A DNA stretch of 64,000 nt from Hyphococcus luteus (lineage in GTDB: Bacteria > Pseudomonadota > Alphaproteobacteria > Caulobacterales > Parvularculaceae), in NCBI RefSeq assembly GCF_002943565.1, contig NZ_PJCH01000003.1:318001-382000 (forward strand), in the 5' to 3' direction. The position numbers and the translations under genes were made by a program. The notes below the pieces were generated by a model. The model ran no database searches, was not told the origin of the DNA, and saw only the letters and a list, made by a program, of their open reading frames with translations. Position 1 is the first letter of the stretch, and each line of letters begins with the position of its first letter. This document shows, one piece after another, positions 63,449-64,000 of the stretch.

Positions 63449-63804
63449 TGGAATTATACGGCCTCAAAAACTGCGACACATGCCGGAAGGCGAAGAAAGC
63501 GCTGGACGGCGCGCAGGTGCGCTATGCGTTTCACGACATTCGCGAAGAGCCGCCGACAAAGATGCAAGTCGGGCATTGGGCGAAGGCCGCCGGCTGGGAG
63601 AAGCTCCTGAACAAAAGCTCCACCACCTGGCGCAACCTTGACGAGGCGCAAAAGACCGGGATCACCGAGAAAAAGGCCCTCGCCCTGATGGCCGAGCACC
63701 CAACCCTGATCAAGCGCCCGGTCATCGAAACCATTATAGATAAAGGGCCCACCCAGGTCTTTGTGGGCTGGTCGAAAGACGTCCAGAACGAAGTGTTAAG
63801 CTAG
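63448..63804 (+). CDS. ArsC/Spx-family thioredoxin-like protein (YffB-like)
   Basis: The 118-residue protein has the ArsC-like CxxC (NCDTCRKAKKAL, residues 8-11), HDIREEP, GWEKLLNKSSTTWRNL and IKRPVIE, matching the YffB/ArsC family of glutathione-linked reductase-like proteins rather than a canonical arsenate reductase. The ATG overlaps the last base of the synthase stop; a GTG three bases earlier is possible. Sulfur-metabolism context (CBS) is suggestive. Confidence 0.88.
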   Translation: MELYGLKNCDTCRKAKKALDGAQVRYAFHDIREEPPTKMQVGHWAKAAGWEKLLNKSSTTWRNLDEAQKTGITEKKALALMAEHPTLIKRPVIETIIDKGPTQVFVGWSKDVQNEVLS

Positions 63805-63852
63805 CCTCGCGATAATCGGGAACCGTGACGCCCTTCGCCGCATTGGCAAGAC

Positions 63853-64000
63853 ATGGCTTATTCGTTCAAACATTCCGACAAACCCTTCGAAAAGGGGCTG
63901 AGGCGCATCGCCTGTTCGCAGATCGACAAGGCGCTGGAAGAGCTCGGAACCCGTGAGCGTGCGGAAGCCATTCACCAGGTCCGCAAGCGCTGCAAGAAGC
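63853..64000 (+). CDS. CHAD domain protein, 3' end beyond window
   Basis: Only the first 49 codons are present. MAYSFKHSDKPFEKGLRRIACSQ, then EELGTRERAEAIHQVRKRCKK, match the start of CHAD domains, including the conserved HQVRKRCKK polyphosphate-binding segment. The rest runs off the window, so completeness cannot be judged. Confidence 0.75.
   Translation, partial: MAYSFKHSDKPFEKGLRRIACSQIDKALEELGTRERAEAIHQVRKRCKK

Overview
The window is a high-GC, gene-dense piece of an alphaproteobacterial chromosome with no rRNA, tRNA, prophage module, IS element or CRISPR array that I can see. Pointers to a Caulobacterales/Parvularculales/Hyphomonadales-like (possibly marine) host are a PodJ-like polarity protein, two sites matching the CtrA consensus (one flanked by GANTC sites), a phasin, two-subunit glycyl-tRNA synthetase, a SleB-type hydrolase and MnmC. 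The taxonomic placement is inference.

Layout. 0.1-2.5 kb: nadB-nadC (quinolinate to NaMN). 2.6-5.5 kb: a Tat-signal-bearing orphan tail-sheath-like protein, a PqqB-like metallo-beta-lactamase-fold lipoprotein and a convergent DUF2490 protein. 5.7-9.4 kb: SleB-like cell-wall hydrolase with a CtrA-type box, and pyruvate phosphate dikinase. 9.7-19.2 kb: an unknown membrane protein, a DUF559 nuclease, then a long minus-strand run with glyS and glyQ separated by small envelope and housekeeping genes (MtgA, DUF6438 lipoprotein, thioesterase, DUF1761, GFA) plus a GST. 19.3-24.7 kb: a LuxR-HTH/alpha-beta-hydrolase fusion lacking the serine nucleophile, an unknown lipoprotein, a TPR protein and an extraordinarily Arg/Asp-rich secreted repeat protein. 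25.0-26.5 kb: C5-cytosine methyltransferase with Vsr repair nuclease. 26.6-34.2 kb: GNAT, DUF885 peptidase, HAD phosphatase, acyl-CoA dehydrogenase, hybrid histidine kinase. 34.4-45.4 kb: PodJ-like protein, TSUP exporter with TIGR02186 partner, DUF3429, BASS transporter, D-aminoacylase-like amidohydrolase, Fe-ADH, DUF3052, lipase, thioesterase.

45.5-53.6 kb is a leucine/isovalerate catabolic locus: isovaleryl-CoA dehydrogenase followed by a FadR-type GntR regulator on one strand. Divergently lie methylcrotonyl-CoA carboxylase beta, a small membrane protein, methylglutaconyl-CoA hydratase, a GNAT, the biotin-carrying alpha subunit and HMG-CoA lyase. The intergenic region holds a GntR-like palindrome overlapping a sigma70-type promoter. 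53.6-64 kb: homocysteine S-methyltransferase-like protein, serine hydrolase, M49-like peptidase, MltB-like transglycosylase, phasin, MnmC, cystathionine beta-synthase, ArsC/Spx-like protein and the start of a CHAD-domain protein.

The least explained items are the exported tail-sheath-like protein, the HTH-pseudohydrolase fusion, the Arg/Asp repeat protein, the liu-locus operator and the predicted CtrA/GANTC control of podJ and sleB. Three families of short palindromic intergenic repeats are present. All start choices and domain limits were made by eye.
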